The notes under the pieces were generated by a model that worked only from the letters and a program-made list of their open reading frames with translations, made no database searches and was not told the origin of the DNA. From positions 62,001 to 126,000 of the forward strand of contig NZ_JACHCR010000012.1 in assembly GCF_014205845.1 (NCBI RefSeq): a DNA stretch of 64,000 nucleotides, in the 5' to 3' direction. Position numbers and translations under genes: made by a program. The DNA comes from Mucilaginibacter cryoferens (GTDB taxonomy: Bacteria; Bacteroidota; Bacteroidia; Sphingobacteriales; Sphingobacteriaceae). Positions 45,560 through 54,412 of the stretch are shown here, in pieces. How positions within the stretch are numbered: position 1 is the stretch's first letter; each line of letters starts with the position of its first letter.

Positions 45560-46625
45560 GATCTGCCGCGTTTTTATGTACACTTACACTGGCGTTCATG
45601 CCGGCACTTAGCAACGCTACAACCGCGCTGTTATCTGTAATTTTAATTTTAACGGGGATACGCTGCGCTATTTTCACAAAGTTACCAGTCGAGTTATCGG
45701 GTGGCAGCAGCGAAAACCGCGATCCTGTAGCAGGCGAAAACGACACCACGCTACCGGTTATTTTTATATCGGGATAAGCATCCGTAGTAATTTGTACCTG
45801 TTTGCCTATCCGGAGGTATTTTAACTGGGTTTCTTTAAAATTGGCAATTACCCATTTGCCGGTTTCCTTATCAACAATAAAAGCCAGGGTTTGCCCAACC
45901 TGTATCTGCTGCCCGGCCTGAATAGTCCTGCGCCCCATTTTACCGTTGTAAGGGGCGGTAATAATGGTGTACGATACATCAAGTTGGTTACGTCGCAGCA
46001 TCAGTTCCCGGCGTTTAATTTCTGAAAGTACGGGCGAGATCTGGGCTTTACTATCATTCACTTTCGATAGTGAAGCCTGGTAATTATTTAATGTAGATTG
46101 ATAATCGGACTGAGCCACATCCAAAGCCGTTTTAACGTTTTCTAACTGTTGCTTGGTGGCCGATTCTACATCGTACAATTTTTTATACCGGTCGTACTCC
46201 TGCTGCTGGCGGGTTAACTTTGCCTGGGCGGCGGCAATTTGCGCGTTGTTTACCTGCGCAATTTTTGCCGATGTGGCCACATTGCTTTCCAGCACCTGTA
46301 CCTGCGCTTTTGCATTTTGCAGGCCGGCCTCGCCCTCCTGGCGTTGCAGGGCGTATTCACGGTTATCAATTACCAGCAGGGTGTCCCCCTTTTTTACATC
46401 CTGGTTTTCATCGTATCTTATCTCTTTTATATAACCGCTTACCCTGGAGGTTATCGGGTTTATATATTCTTCAACCTGGGCGTCATTGGTTTCATCGTAA
46501 TTGTAAAAATCATACACGGCTATGCCTCCCCAGATACATAAAGCCAGGGCAATAATGCCTGCTATCCACGAGGTTATTTTAGTGATTATTTTATCGGTGC
46601 TGGTGTAGGTGCTTTGCTTGTTCAT
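45552..46625 (-). CDS. HlyD/EmrA-type membrane fusion protein
   Basis: About 357 residues from ATG 46625. A single N-terminal helix (IITSWIAGIIALALCIWGGI) anchors the protein. Then come a lipoyl-like barrel start (VKKGDTLLVIDNREYALQ), a long alpha-helical hairpin (about 80-200, coiled-coil heptads) and the closing beta barrel (TIITAPYNGKMGRRTIQAGQQIQVGQ). It links the MFS pump to TolC. The gene overlaps the MFS gene by eight bases and follows the TolC-like gene by one base, so the three are one operon. Confidence 0.93.
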   Translation of the reverse strand: MNKQSTYTSTDKIITKITSWIAGIIALALCIWGGIAVYDFYNYDETNDAQVEEYINPITSRVSGYIKEIRYDENQDVKKGDTLLVIDNREYALQRQEGEAGLQNAKAQVQVLESNVATSAKIAQVNNAQIAAAQAKLTRQQQEYDRYKKLYDVESATKQQLENVKTALDVAQSDYQSTLNNYQASLSKVNDSKAQISPVLSEIKRRELMLRRNQLDVSYTIITAPYNGKMGRRTIQAGQQIQVGQTLAFIVDKETGKWVIANFKETQLKYLRIGKQVQITTDAYPDIKITGSVVSFSPATGSRFSLLPPDNSTGNFVKIAQRIPVKIKITDNSAVVALLSAGMNASVSVHKNAADHE

Positions 46626-46626
46626 T

Positions 46627-47958
46627 TTAAAGATTGCCGGTAACATTTTGTAATTGAAAATATTGTAATTGCGCTGCTATTTGTGCCGCAGCAAGATCGA
46701 AACGGGTTTGCAGTAACTGCGTATCCGCATCTAAAAGATCGGTTATTAATGATGTTTGGTTAAAGTAGGTATTGCTTACAATTCTGCGGTTTTCTACAGC
46801 TTGTACAATATTGGTTTTGCTTACTTCTACACGGTTAAGCGCCTCGTTAAAACGCAGGTACGCTTCATTAACCTGTTGCCTTACATTATCCTGGGTTTCG
46901 GCATGTTCTACTTCCTGACTTTCGTACTCTAGTTTTGCAACTTTGGCTTTGTGATAGTTATGATAAAACGAGGATATAGAGAACGAAGCCTTTATCCCTC
47001 CCATACCAATACCATATATGTATGGCGAATATGGATAAAGAAAAATTTGAGGATAACTGTATTTGTACATCCCAAACAGCCCAATTTTGGGTGATACATT
47101 GGCGCGTACATTTTTAAGCTGTAAGCGGCGCAGTTCTGTTTCCTGCTCCGATATTTTAACCTGGTAAGCGTTGCTGCCCGCATCGGCCAGGTAATCCTGG
47201 TTCGATTTTAATGACAACGAATCAAGCATGCTGTTTTGGGTTGGCAATATCCGTTGCTCATCGGGCAGACCAATCAAAATATTAAGCTTTTGGTTGGCAA
47301 TAGTGAGATCGTTATTAAGCTGTACAAGGGAAAGTTTCTGTTTCGAAAGCTTTAACTCGGCCCGCAGTACATCACTTTTTAATACAACGCCATTGGTTTT
47401 CAATGCTTTTATTTGCAGCAATTGTTTTTCCTGGGCGGCAATATCTTTAAGCAACAGATCGCGAAAAATAATGCTCCGCTGCATATCCAGATAATAGGCC
47501 GCGGCCCGTAGTTTAATTTCCGATACGGTTAGCTTTTTCTGCTCGGCCGCAATTTTGCTTTCTGTTTTGCGGGCGTCAATTTCAATATTGGTTTTGCCGC
47601 CATTGTAAAGGTTGAAGTATGCATCGGCACCAACAGTATAGGTACTGTGCAATACCTCAAATTGAGTTGGCGTTTTAAATAAACCATTGTCGTAAACGGG
47701 CATATTGGTTATGCGGGCGTATTCGCCTTCCACGTTAAATTCGGGTAACCGTTCGGCTTTGGCGTTCTTAATTTGTTCGGTGCTGCCATCAAGGTGTATC
47801 TGCTTTATCTGTACAGCTTTGCTGTAGGTTGCAGCGCGCTCCCAAACCTGGTTTAAGGTTAAGGGCAGCTTACTTAGCGTATCTGGCTGTGTGGCCATTG
47901 CCTGTAACGGTATTAAAACCGCAGCTAATAACAGGCTATTTTTAAATAAAGATTTCAT
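46627..47958 (-). CDS. TolC-like outer-membrane efflux protein
   Basis: About 443 residues from ATG 47958, where the signal peptide MKSLFKNSLLLAAVLIPLQAMA begins. An open frame reaches 48381, but that extension is the mirror of the AraC gene and is not real. Two related alpha/beta halves with LNQVWERAATYSKAVQIK and a later ENRRIVSNTYFNQTSLITDLLDADTQLLQ are typical of TolC/OprM. It is first of the operon with HlyD and MFS genes. Its promoter contains a block shared with the usp promoter at 49802-49867. Confidence 0.93.
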   Translation of the reverse strand: MKSLFKNSLLLAAVLIPLQAMATQPDTLSKLPLTLNQVWERAATYSKAVQIKQIHLDGSTEQIKNAKAERLPEFNVEGEYARITNMPVYDNGLFKTPTQFEVLHSTYTVGADAYFNLYNGGKTNIEIDARKTESKIAAEQKKLTVSEIKLRAAAYYLDMQRSIIFRDLLLKDIAAQEKQLLQIKALKTNGVVLKSDVLRAELKLSKQKLSLVQLNNDLTIANQKLNILIGLPDEQRILPTQNSMLDSLSLKSNQDYLADAGSNAYQVKISEQETELRRLQLKNVRANVSPKIGLFGMYKYSYPQIFLYPYSPYIYGIGMGGIKASFSISSFYHNYHKAKVAKLEYESQEVEHAETQDNVRQQVNEAYLRFNEALNRVEVSKTNIVQAVENRRIVSNTYFNQTSLITDLLDADTQLLQTRFDLAAAQIAAQLQYFQLQNVTGNL

Positions 47959-47972
47959 ATTATTTGATGACA

Positions 47973-48038
47973 CAAAATTGAGTCTATTTTGAACAAGTAA
48001 TTTTATGTACATTGCCAAAGTCTTACTCATTCCAGCCA
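47973..48038 (-). promoter_or_regulatory. Putative AraC-regulated promoter of the efflux operon
   Basis: On the minus strand the block begins with TGGCTGGAATGAGTAAGAC, contains a second TTGGC 21 bp from the first TGGC (two GCCA half-sites at 48014-48017 and 48035-48038 on plus), continues through CATAAAATT and ends in TCAATTTTG, which resembles a -7 element. A block with the same order and spacing precedes the usp gene at 49802-49867. Between the outer 40 bp (47999-48038) and their counterpart, 31 of 40 positions agree by hand count. AraC proteins bind half-sites about 21 bp apart. The divergent AraC gene at 48046 is the likely binder. Confidence 0.55.
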
Positions 48039-48045
48039 AATTAAA

Positions 48046-48837
48046 ATGATCAACGCACCCGATTTTTTTACCGCTATAGACCGCCTGCCCGAGTCGGTTT
48101 ATGTAATGCACGAGAAAAACGAGTTCAGGCTGCCACAGCATGCCCACCACAAAGGGCAGCTGATATATATTGAGGGTGGCGTGGCCTATATTCACCTGGT
48201 TAATAAAACCCTGATAATTCCGGCACGCCATTATGTTTGGATACCCAAAGGGATGCTGCACTTTATTGAGATGCATAAATCGGTGGTTATCATCTCCCTG
48301 TATTTTTATGCCGATGACGATGATGACCATCCCTTTTTCAACAAAGGAGGTATCTACCCCATTAATACCCTGCTGATGCAAATGCTCTCCTATTCGGTAA
48401 AGTGGGAGGGCGATGTTTTACCCGGCGACAAGACCTTCCCATTTTTGGCAGCCATAAAAAACATCCTCCCCGAGATTAGCAGGAAGGCACTGCCCATTGC
48501 ACTACCTACCACCGAAAACGAGCGCATGCAGCCGGTTATCAGCTACATCAGCAGTCACCTGTTTGAACCGCTAACTTTAGCTACCTTAAGTAAAGACACC
48601 GGCTTTAGCGAGCGCACCTTAACCCGATTGTTTCAGGCTACCATGAAGATCTCTTTCTTGCAGTATTTTAAATTATTACGCATGGTAAAGGCTATTGAAA
48701 TGATGCTGCAAACAGACAAATCCATGAGCGAAATTGCCTATACCCTGGGCTACAATAATGTATCGGCCTTTAGTAATATCTTTTATCAGCTAACCAGAAC
48801 CAGGCCGTCTGAATTTGCCAAACAACTACAGATGTAA
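48046..48837 (+). CDS. AraC family transcriptional regulator of the efflux operon
   Basis: The protein has 263 residues with an N-terminal cupin (RLPQHAHHKGQLIYIEGGVAYIH, His-rich, about 30-55). The C-terminal part is a double helix-turn-helix (TLATLSKDTGFSERTLTRLFQ; MSEIAYTLGYNNVSAFSNIFYQLTRTRPSEF). It is divergent from the TolC-HlyD-MFS operon, 87 bp between starts, and probably controls it. A conserved block between them, repeated before the usp gene, suggests that it also controls that stress protein. The ligand is unknown. Confidence 0.92.
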   Translation: MINAPDFFTAIDRLPESVYVMHEKNEFRLPQHAHHKGQLIYIEGGVAYIHLVNKTLIIPARHYVWIPKGMLHFIEMHKSVVIISLYFYADDDDDHPFFNKGGIYPINTLLMQMLSYSVKWEGDVLPGDKTFPFLAAIKNILPEISRKALPIALPTTENERMQPVISYISSHLFEPLTLATLSKDTGFSERTLTRLFQATMKISFLQYFKLLRMVKAIEMMLQTDKSMSEIAYTLGYNNVSAFSNIFYQLTRTRPSEFAKQLQM

Positions 48838-48905
48838 GTACCTGTTAAGCTTTACTTTCAATAAGGCAATTAAGTATGTCGTCCATAATTTTTACGGATA
48901 AACGT

Positions 48906-49763
48906 TTACCAGGAATTTTTGAGGATAAGCACCGGTTTATAATTATTGCGGGCCAGGCCTTTGGTAATGCTGCGATGGGTTAAGTTGTATAAAAAGCTAT
49001 GCTCACCCGGCAGCGCGATGATGAGTTGCAAATCGTTCTCGTAACTAAAATGATTGATTCCTTTCAGCACATCCTTCTCGCCCGAATAATAAAACTGGTA
49101 GCAATAGCTTTGCAGGTGGCTGCCAATTTGCTCCGCTACTTTACAGGTAAGGTCATCTTTAACAAGCAACTCCGGCGTATTATCAACATTTAACAACAGC
49201 AGTTTGGGATGCGGCCAGTTTTTGAGGCTATCCAACCGTTTTATTAAACTTATACCGGCAAAATTACTGAGGTTAAAAGGCACCAAGGCGTTTTTTATGG
49301 GATGATACTTAGCCAGTGCAGGGACTATAAGTACCGGTATTACACTTGTACGCGCAACTTTTATTAAATGATCGCTGATATAACTTTCTTCTGTAGCGCC
49401 CGAATGATTACTGCCTACAACCAGCAGATCTGGCTTTTCCTGCTTTATCAATTCTCTTATCGATTGTAAAAACGGCATTTTGCTTAAAATAAAACTAACC
49501 CTCACCTCGGGCTTCAGTCGTTTCAACAAAGTAGATTTCAAATCTTCAAACTGGGTTTTAAGCTGGCCGTTTAAGGCCTGCGCCTTATCCATCGTAAATT
49601 GAATAAAATCGGCAGAGGGTATCAGCTGCTCAAACTCGGTGATATAAACATTTACCACCAATATAATTTGTTTAATGGGACTATGCTCGCTTAGCGCTAC
49701 CGCATAACTTATAGCGTTGTTTGATGACCGGGTAAAATCAATAGGAATGAGTACCTTTTTCAT
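48906..49763 (-). CDS. Universal stress protein (two tandem domains)
   Basis: The protein has 285 residues with two UspA domains. The first starts KKVLIPIDFTRSSNNAISYA and has a VVGSNHSGATEE ATP-loop-like motif near 117-127 (GxxG-like). The second (about 150-285) is degenerate and lacks a clear ATP motif. Such proteins protect cells in starvation or stress. It lies about 70 bp after the AraC gene on the opposite strand. Its promoter carries the same block as the efflux operon, so it may respond to the same signal. Confidence 0.9.
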   Translation of the reverse strand: MKKVLIPIDFTRSSNNAISYAVALSEHSPIKQIILVVNVYITEFEQLIPSADFIQFTMDKAQALNGQLKTQFEDLKSTLLKRLKPEVRVSFILSKMPFLQSIRELIKQEKPDLLVVGSNHSGATEESYISDHLIKVARTSVIPVLIVPALAKYHPIKNALVPFNLSNFAGISLIKRLDSLKNWPHPKLLLLNVDNTPELLVKDDLTCKVAEQIGSHLQSYCYQFYYSGEKDVLKGINHFSYENDLQLIIALPGEHSFLYNLTHRSITKGLARNNYKPVLILKNSW

Positions 49764-49801
49764 AATGTGGCTGCTTACAGGTTATTGATGAATTTGTTAG
49801 G

Positions 49802-49867
49802 CAAAATTGATTGTTTTATAAGAAGATAATTTTATGAGCAAAGCCAATAAATTACTCATTCCGGCCA
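49802..49867 (-). promoter_or_regulatory. Putative AraC-regulated promoter of the usp gene
   Basis: This is the counterpart of 47973-48038. On the minus strand it starts TGGCCGGAATGAGTAAT, has a second TTGGC 21 bp away, then CATAAAATT and, 18 bases further, TCAATTTTG. Spacing between the conserved words equals that of the efflux promoter at every step. It starts 39 bp upstream of the usp ATG. Confidence 0.55.
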
Positions 49868-50030
49868 GTGCATTTATTGTCGCTTCAACCGCAAAGAAGT
49901 TGCATTGACAGATAGCCGATGAGGTGGCCGATTGAGGGGATTTTCTTTGATGACAATTAAATTATATAATATCTATGTATTTAGTAGAATATATTATACA
50001 TTTGCATTATTAAATAGTTCTTTAATTTAA

Positions 50031-50137
50031 ATTATCAAGAAAGACTGAGGGAAAGGCCCTGTGATGTCTTAGCAACCTGTAAACTCTGGTTATAAAGGTG
50101 CTAATTCCTGTTTGCTCCCAGGAGCAAAAAAGATAAT
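50031..50137 (+). promoter_or_regulatory. SAM-I (S-box) riboswitch
   Basis: The sequence fits the S-box core closely. P1 is ATTATC (50031) with GATAAT (50132). It contains AAGACTGAGGGAAAGGCCC, TGATGTCTTAGCAACC, then AAGGTGCTAATTCCTG, and a P4-like hairpin TTTGCTCCCAGGAGCAAA at 50111-50128. S-box RNAs bind S-adenosylmethionine and normally switch off methionine and sulfur genes when SAM is plentiful. A TACATTTG -7-like element lies at 49997-50004, about 26 bp before P1. The gene downstream is a TlpA-like redoxin, an unusual first target, followed by a SusC/SusD pair. No textbook terminator is seen between the aptamer and the gene, so control may be translational. Confidence 0.93.
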
Positions 50138-50260
50138 GTTCGCAAAATTATTGCACAGCCCATGGCTGGTCGTTATATCCTCCCCTCTTTGATATTCCTT
50201 TTAATTAAAATTATTTGAACATGATTGTCCGCCAAAAACGCGGGATTAAAATTTACTGTT

Positions 50261-50839
50261 ATGAATGTTAAACATTTACTTATTGCCTCAATCTTACTAA
50301 TAACCGGCACAATTGCTTCGGCACAAACCGCGTCCCAGCAGCAAACAGCCGATAATGCCAACGACGACCGTGGCTATACAGTAAAAGTTGGCGACCAGGC
50401 CCCTGCCGATTTTGAACTGCAACTTACCGATGGCACCAAAACATCGTTAAAAAACTTACGCGGCAAAGTAGTTATACTACAATTTACCGCAAGCTGGTGT
50501 AGTGTATGCCGCCAGGAAATGCCCCACCTTGAAAAGGATGTATGGCAGGCCTATAAAAACAAAGGCCTGGTATTAATAGGCGTCGACCGCGACGAACCGC
50601 TTGAAAAAGTAAAACACTTTCACCAGGAAATGAACATAAGCTACCCGTTGGCGCTTGATCCCGGGGCCGATATTTTTGGTCGTTTTGCCAACAAAAAAAG
50701 CGGTGTAACCCGCAATGTGGTAATTGATAAAGATGGTAAAATAGTTTATCTCACCCGCTTATATGATACCCAGGAGTTTGCATCGATGCTAAAAGCTGTT
50801 GATGCGCTGGTTAACAACAAAACTGCATCTATCAATTAA
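50261..50839 (+). CDS. TlpA-like periplasmic thioredoxin/peroxiredoxin
   Basis: About 192 residues from ATG 50261, where the signal MNVKHLLIASILLITGTIASA starts; a longer frame begins at 50225. Then come VGDQAPADFELQLTDG, the active site ASWCSVCRQEMPHLEKD and DRDEPLEKVKHF. The CxxC is intact, so it can reduce or transfer electrons to thiols and disulfides in the periplasm. It is the first gene after the SAM-I riboswitch, so its level should follow methionine or SAM supply. It is followed by a short Cys-rich ORF and the SusC gene. Together they suggest handling of a sulfur compound outside the inner membrane (inference). Confidence 0.88.
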   Translation: MNVKHLLIASILLITGTIASAQTASQQQTADNANDDRGYTVKVGDQAPADFELQLTDGTKTSLKNLRGKVVILQFTASWCSVCRQEMPHLEKDVWQAYKNKGLVLIGVDRDEPLEKVKHFHQEMNISYPLALDPGADIFGRFANKKSGVTRNVVIDKDGKIVYLTRLYDTQEFASMLKAVDALVNNKTASIN

Positions 50840-50927
50840 ATAATACTGGCCGGTATTATATTGGCATGTACCACCTGCAAATATCAACATTACAAATACC
50901 CCTGTTAAGCACTATATTAAAACTGTT

Positions 50928-51038
50928 ATGAAAACAACAAGTAATCCCCTACACAACATCTCCCCTGCAAAAAAAACTCTGTTATTTAACTGCTCTTTTG
51001 TTCATGCTTGTATGCAAAGCATGCGTTGTTGCTGTTAA
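50928..51038 (+). CDS. Cys-rich leader peptide ORF (36 aa)
   Basis: An ATG at 50928 opens 36 codons ending at TAA 51036-51038. The product starts MKTTSNPLHNISPAKK and ends FVHACMQSMRCCC, with five cysteines, four of them within the last nine residues, and three methionines in all. Placement before a SusC gene and after a SAM riboswitch fits a leader whose translation senses cysteine or charged tRNA-Cys. Similar Cys-ended short ORFs in front of sulfur genes are known in other bacteria. No clear alternative hairpin could be fixed by eye in 51040-51227. Confidence 0.6.
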   Translation: MKTTSNPLHNISPAKKTLLFNCSFVHACMQSMRCCC

Positions 51039-51227
51039 CCCCACAGCAAAGGTTATAGGGTAAAGGTACCTGCTGCAGCCTGCTGCCTCCCGCTTAACCA
51101 TCAAACTACAATCAATTATTTACCAGTGCTAAAAGTGCTTCAGTAGGGCTTGCCATGGCCAAAAAGCTGTTAGCTATACTTCGCCGCACCGGTATCGGCA
51201 TTAACAACTATTCACAATTAATTTATC

Positions 51228-54200
51228 ATGTTTAAAAATTACAAACTTTTACTGGCAATCCTGTTGCCTTTTTTTCTCATCCAAACGGTTGCTGCGCAAT
51301 CTGTTAAAATAAGCGGCGTGGTAACCGCTAAGGCCGACGGGCTGCCTCTGCCCGGTGTAAGTATCCTGGTAAAAGGCACCAACACGGGGGCGCAAACCGA
51401 TGTTGATGGTAAGTTTACCATCAATGCCAATGTTAACGACGTATTAAAGGTTACCTATGTGGGTTTTACAACCCGGGAGATCGCCATTAAACAAAATGAG
51501 AACAATTTACAGATAGTATTGCAGAATGCACCCAATTCGCTTAACGAGGTAGTAGTTACAGCACTCAATATTTCTAAAGATAAAAAGTCATTGGGTTATG
51601 CCGTTCAGGGTTTAAAATCGAAAGATATTTCGGAAGCTAAGGAAACCAACCTGGTAAACGCGCTGGCCGGTAAAATTGCCGGTGTGCAGGTTACCAACAG
51701 CCAGGGAGATATGGGATCGTCACGTATCATTATCCGTGGCGAAACTTCTATTGCCGGTAACAACCAGCCGCTTTTTGTAGTTGATGGTATTATTGTTGAT
51801 AACTCCCAGTTTTTGGGCACCAACGGCTCACGCGATTTTTCCAACGCCATTGCCGATCTTAACTCCGAAGATATTGAGTCGGTAACTGTACTTAAAGGCC
51901 CCAATGCCGCGGCGCTTTATGGCTCCAGGGCAGCAGCGGGTGTTATTCTTATAAAAACCAAAACAGGTAAAGGCTCTAAAGGTTTAGGCATTAATGTAAA
52001 CTCCAATACCAGTTTCTCTAATGTACAGCTTTTACCAACCTATCAAAACCAATACGGACAGGGATCAAACGGTAAATTTAGCTATGTTGACGGCAAAGGC
52101 GGCGGCGTTAACGATGGTGTTGATGAAAGCTGGGGACCTGCTTTGGATGGTTCGCTTATACCTCAATTTAATTCCAACGGGGTAGCAGTACCATTTATAG
52201 CACATCCGGATAATGTAAAAAACTTCTTCCAAACAGGCGTTACCACAAACAATGGCGTAGCGTTAACAGGCAGTAATGATAAGGCCGATTATCGCTTATC
52301 TTACAATAACCTGCATCAAACAGGTATTATCCCTAATACATCGCAGGGCCGCAACTCGTTTTTACTGAACTCTACCTTCAGACTGAGCCCTAAGTTAACG
52401 GTAACTACCATTGCTAATTATATTAAAGATGACGCCGATAATTTACCTGGTGCAGGCGGCAAACGTGCAACCAGTACCATGTTGCAATTTACATGGTTTG
52501 GCCGCCAGGTTGATATCAGCCAGCTAAAAAACTATAAAGATGCCAACGGCAATACTTTTAACTGGAACAATAGCTACTACAGCAACCCCTACTGGCTGGC
52601 TTACGAAAATACAGTTGGACAGCACAAAAACCACCTGATTGGTAGTGTGGAATTAAATTATAAGATCATCAATGGCTTATCGGCCAATTTCCGTGCCGGG
52701 ACAGATTATTATACAGATCGCCGTAAGATCAAGGTAGCTTACGGTACCAACGGCACGCCATTTGGATCGTACGAGGAAGATGCTTACAATGTAAACGAAA
52801 CCAATACTGAAGGCCGCCTGCAATACACCAAAAAACTAAACAGCGACTTCTCGTTAGATGTTTTGGGTGGTGGCAACATCAGCACCATACTGAATGAAGA
52901 AAACGACCAGATTGCACCTAAACTGGCTGTAGCTGGCTTGTATACCTTAAGTAATTCCCGCGATCCGCTGGTATCATCAAACTACTATGGCAAACTTAAA
53001 ACCTACAGCTACTTTACATCTGTTCAATTAGGATATAAAAATTATGCGTTTATTAACGCAACTGCCCGTAACGATTGGTCATCTACCCTGCCAAAAGCAA
53101 ACCTGGCTTATTTTTATCCTTCAGTAAACGGAAGCTTGGTGCTTTCAGAGGCACTTGATATCAAAAGCAATGTGCTTACGTACTTAAAACTAAGAGGAGG
53201 ATGGTCAAAGGTAGGTAAGGCAACAACTCCTTATCAGCTTATTAATACTTATAACTTTACAGCACCTTTGGGTACTAACCCGCAGCAAAACCTTAATAGC
53301 ATTGATTTAAACCCTAACCTGAAACCAGAAACCACCACATCCTCAGAAGCGGGATTTGAAATTGGTTTCTTTCAGGACAGGCTTCATTTAGATGCCAGTG
53401 TTTACAATACAAACAGTATCAATCAAATATTGAATGTTGATGTTAGTCCATCTACTGGTTATTCGCAAAAACTCATCAACGGCGGGAGCATCAACAATAA
53501 AGGCTTAGAGGTTCAATTGGGCATAACCCCAATAAAATCAAGAGAATTTACCTGGGATATTAATACCAATTATTCCCTTAACCGCAGTAAAGTGATCTCG
53601 CTTTATCCGCAGGGCAACCTGCAAACCTTTGTCTTGGGTAGCGACCGTACCGTACAGGTTTTAGCTGCTGTTGGCCAGCCTTATGGTACTTTATACGGTA
53701 ACGCTTACCAACGTAATTCATCAGGACAAATCATTGTTGCGGCTAACGGCACACCGGTTATTAATCCAACCAAACAATACCTGGGTAAATTTACACCTAA
53801 ATGGCTGGGTAGCATCAACAACAGCTTTAGCTATAAAGGTGTCAATCTTAGCTTTTTGGTTGACGCCCGTTTTGGCGGCTCTATTTATTCAAACACCAAC
53901 CGTACCGGTACCTATACCGGCGTATTGGCCTCAACCTTACCGGGCCGTGGTGCTGCAAATGGTGGCTTAAGCTACTATTATCCGGGTAACAATACCTCGG
54001 CAACAGCTGTTCAGGCAACTACCGCCCCGGCCGGCGAAACTGTTTACCACGATGGGATGATATTTAAAGGCGTAAAAGCTGATGGTACAGCAAACACTAC
54101 CATATTGCCTGCCCAATCGTACTATAAAGGTTTTACCAATGTTGATGAAGCGTTTGTTTACGACGCATCGTACATTAAGCTGCGCGAGGTTAAACTGGGT

Positions 54201-54407
54201 TACACCTTTCCGTCAAGATGGGTAAAAAGCGTTGGTTTACAGGCAGCAACCCTGTCATTAGTTGGCCGTAACCTTTGGATCATCCACAAAAATGTGCCTA
54301 ACATCGATCCTGAAACAGCCTTTAACTCGGGCAATGGCCAAGGACTGGAAGACCTTACCCTGCCAACCGTACGCAATATTGGCTTTAACATCAACCTTAA
54401 ATTTTAA
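51228..54407 (+). CDS. SusC/RagA family TonB-dependent outer-membrane transporter
   Basis: The protein has 1059 residues with signal peptide to about AAQ (24). A carboxypeptidase-regulatory-like domain follows (ISGVVTAKADGLPLPGVSIL, about 28-115), then the plug (EVVVTALNISKDKKSLGY, FVVDGIIVDNS, VTVLKGPNAAALYGSRAAAGVI) and the beta-barrel to the end, closing with GFNINLKF. SusC proteins import oligomers with a SusD lid. The downstream gene encodes that lid. A SAM riboswitch upstream and a Cys-rich leader before the gene suggest that this pair imports a sulfur-containing compound, not a sugar. That assignment is inference. Confidence 0.93.
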   Translation: MFKNYKLLLAILLPFFLIQTVAAQSVKISGVVTAKADGLPLPGVSILVKGTNTGAQTDVDGKFTINANVNDVLKVTYVGFTTREIAIKQNENNLQIVLQNAPNSLNEVVVTALNISKDKKSLGYAVQGLKSKDISEAKETNLVNALAGKIAGVQVTNSQGDMGSSRIIIRGETSIAGNNQPLFVVDGIIVDNSQFLGTNGSRDFSNAIADLNSEDIESVTVLKGPNAAALYGSRAAAGVILIKTKTGKGSKGLGINVNSNTSFSNVQLLPTYQNQYGQGSNGKFSYVDGKGGGVNDGVDESWGPALDGSLIPQFNSNGVAVPFIAHPDNVKNFFQTGVTTNNGVALTGSNDKADYRLSYNNLHQTGIIPNTSQGRNSFLLNSTFRLSPKLTVTTIANYIKDDADNLPGAGGKRATSTMLQFTWFGRQVDISQLKNYKDANGNTFNWNNSYYSNPYWLAYENTVGQHKNHLIGSVELNYKIINGLSANFRAGTDYYTDRRKIKVAYGTNGTPFGSYEEDAYNVNETNTEGRLQYTKKLNSDFSLDVLGGGNISTILNEENDQIAPKLAVAGLYTLSNSRDPLVSSNYYGKLKTYSYFTSVQLGYKNYAFINATARNDWSSTLPKANLAYFYPSVNGSLVLSEALDIKSNVLTYLKLRGGWSKVGKATTPYQLINTYNFTAPLGTNPQQNLNSIDLNPNLKPETTTSSEAGFEIGFFQDRLHLDASVYNTNSINQILNVDVSPSTGYSQKLINGGSINNKGLEVQLGITPIKSREFTWDINTNYSLNRSKVISLYPQGNLQTFVLGSDRTVQVLAAVGQPYGTLYGNAYQRNSSGQIIVAANGTPVINPTKQYLGKFTPKWLGSINNSFSYKGVNLSFLVDARFGGSIYSNTNRTGTYTGVLASTLPGRGAANGGLSYYYPGNNTSATAVQATTAPAGETVYHDGMIFKGVKADGTANTTILPAQSYYKGFTNVDEAFVYDASYIKLREVKLGYTFPSRWVKSVGLQAATLSLVGRNLWIIHKNVPNIDPETAFNSGNGQGLEDLTLPTVRNIGFNINLKF

Positions 54408-54412
54408 TTATC

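Noticed and set aside
47959..48381. N-terminal extension of the TolC-like protein
   Set aside because: The extension lies opposite the AraC gene and has no signal peptide; a proper signal peptide begins at ATG 47958.
50221..50271. 16-codon ORF ending Cys-Tyr-Glu-Cys overlapping the redoxin start
   Set aside because: Too short and overlaps the start of the redoxin; Cys content may be chance, so it is not called as a leader.
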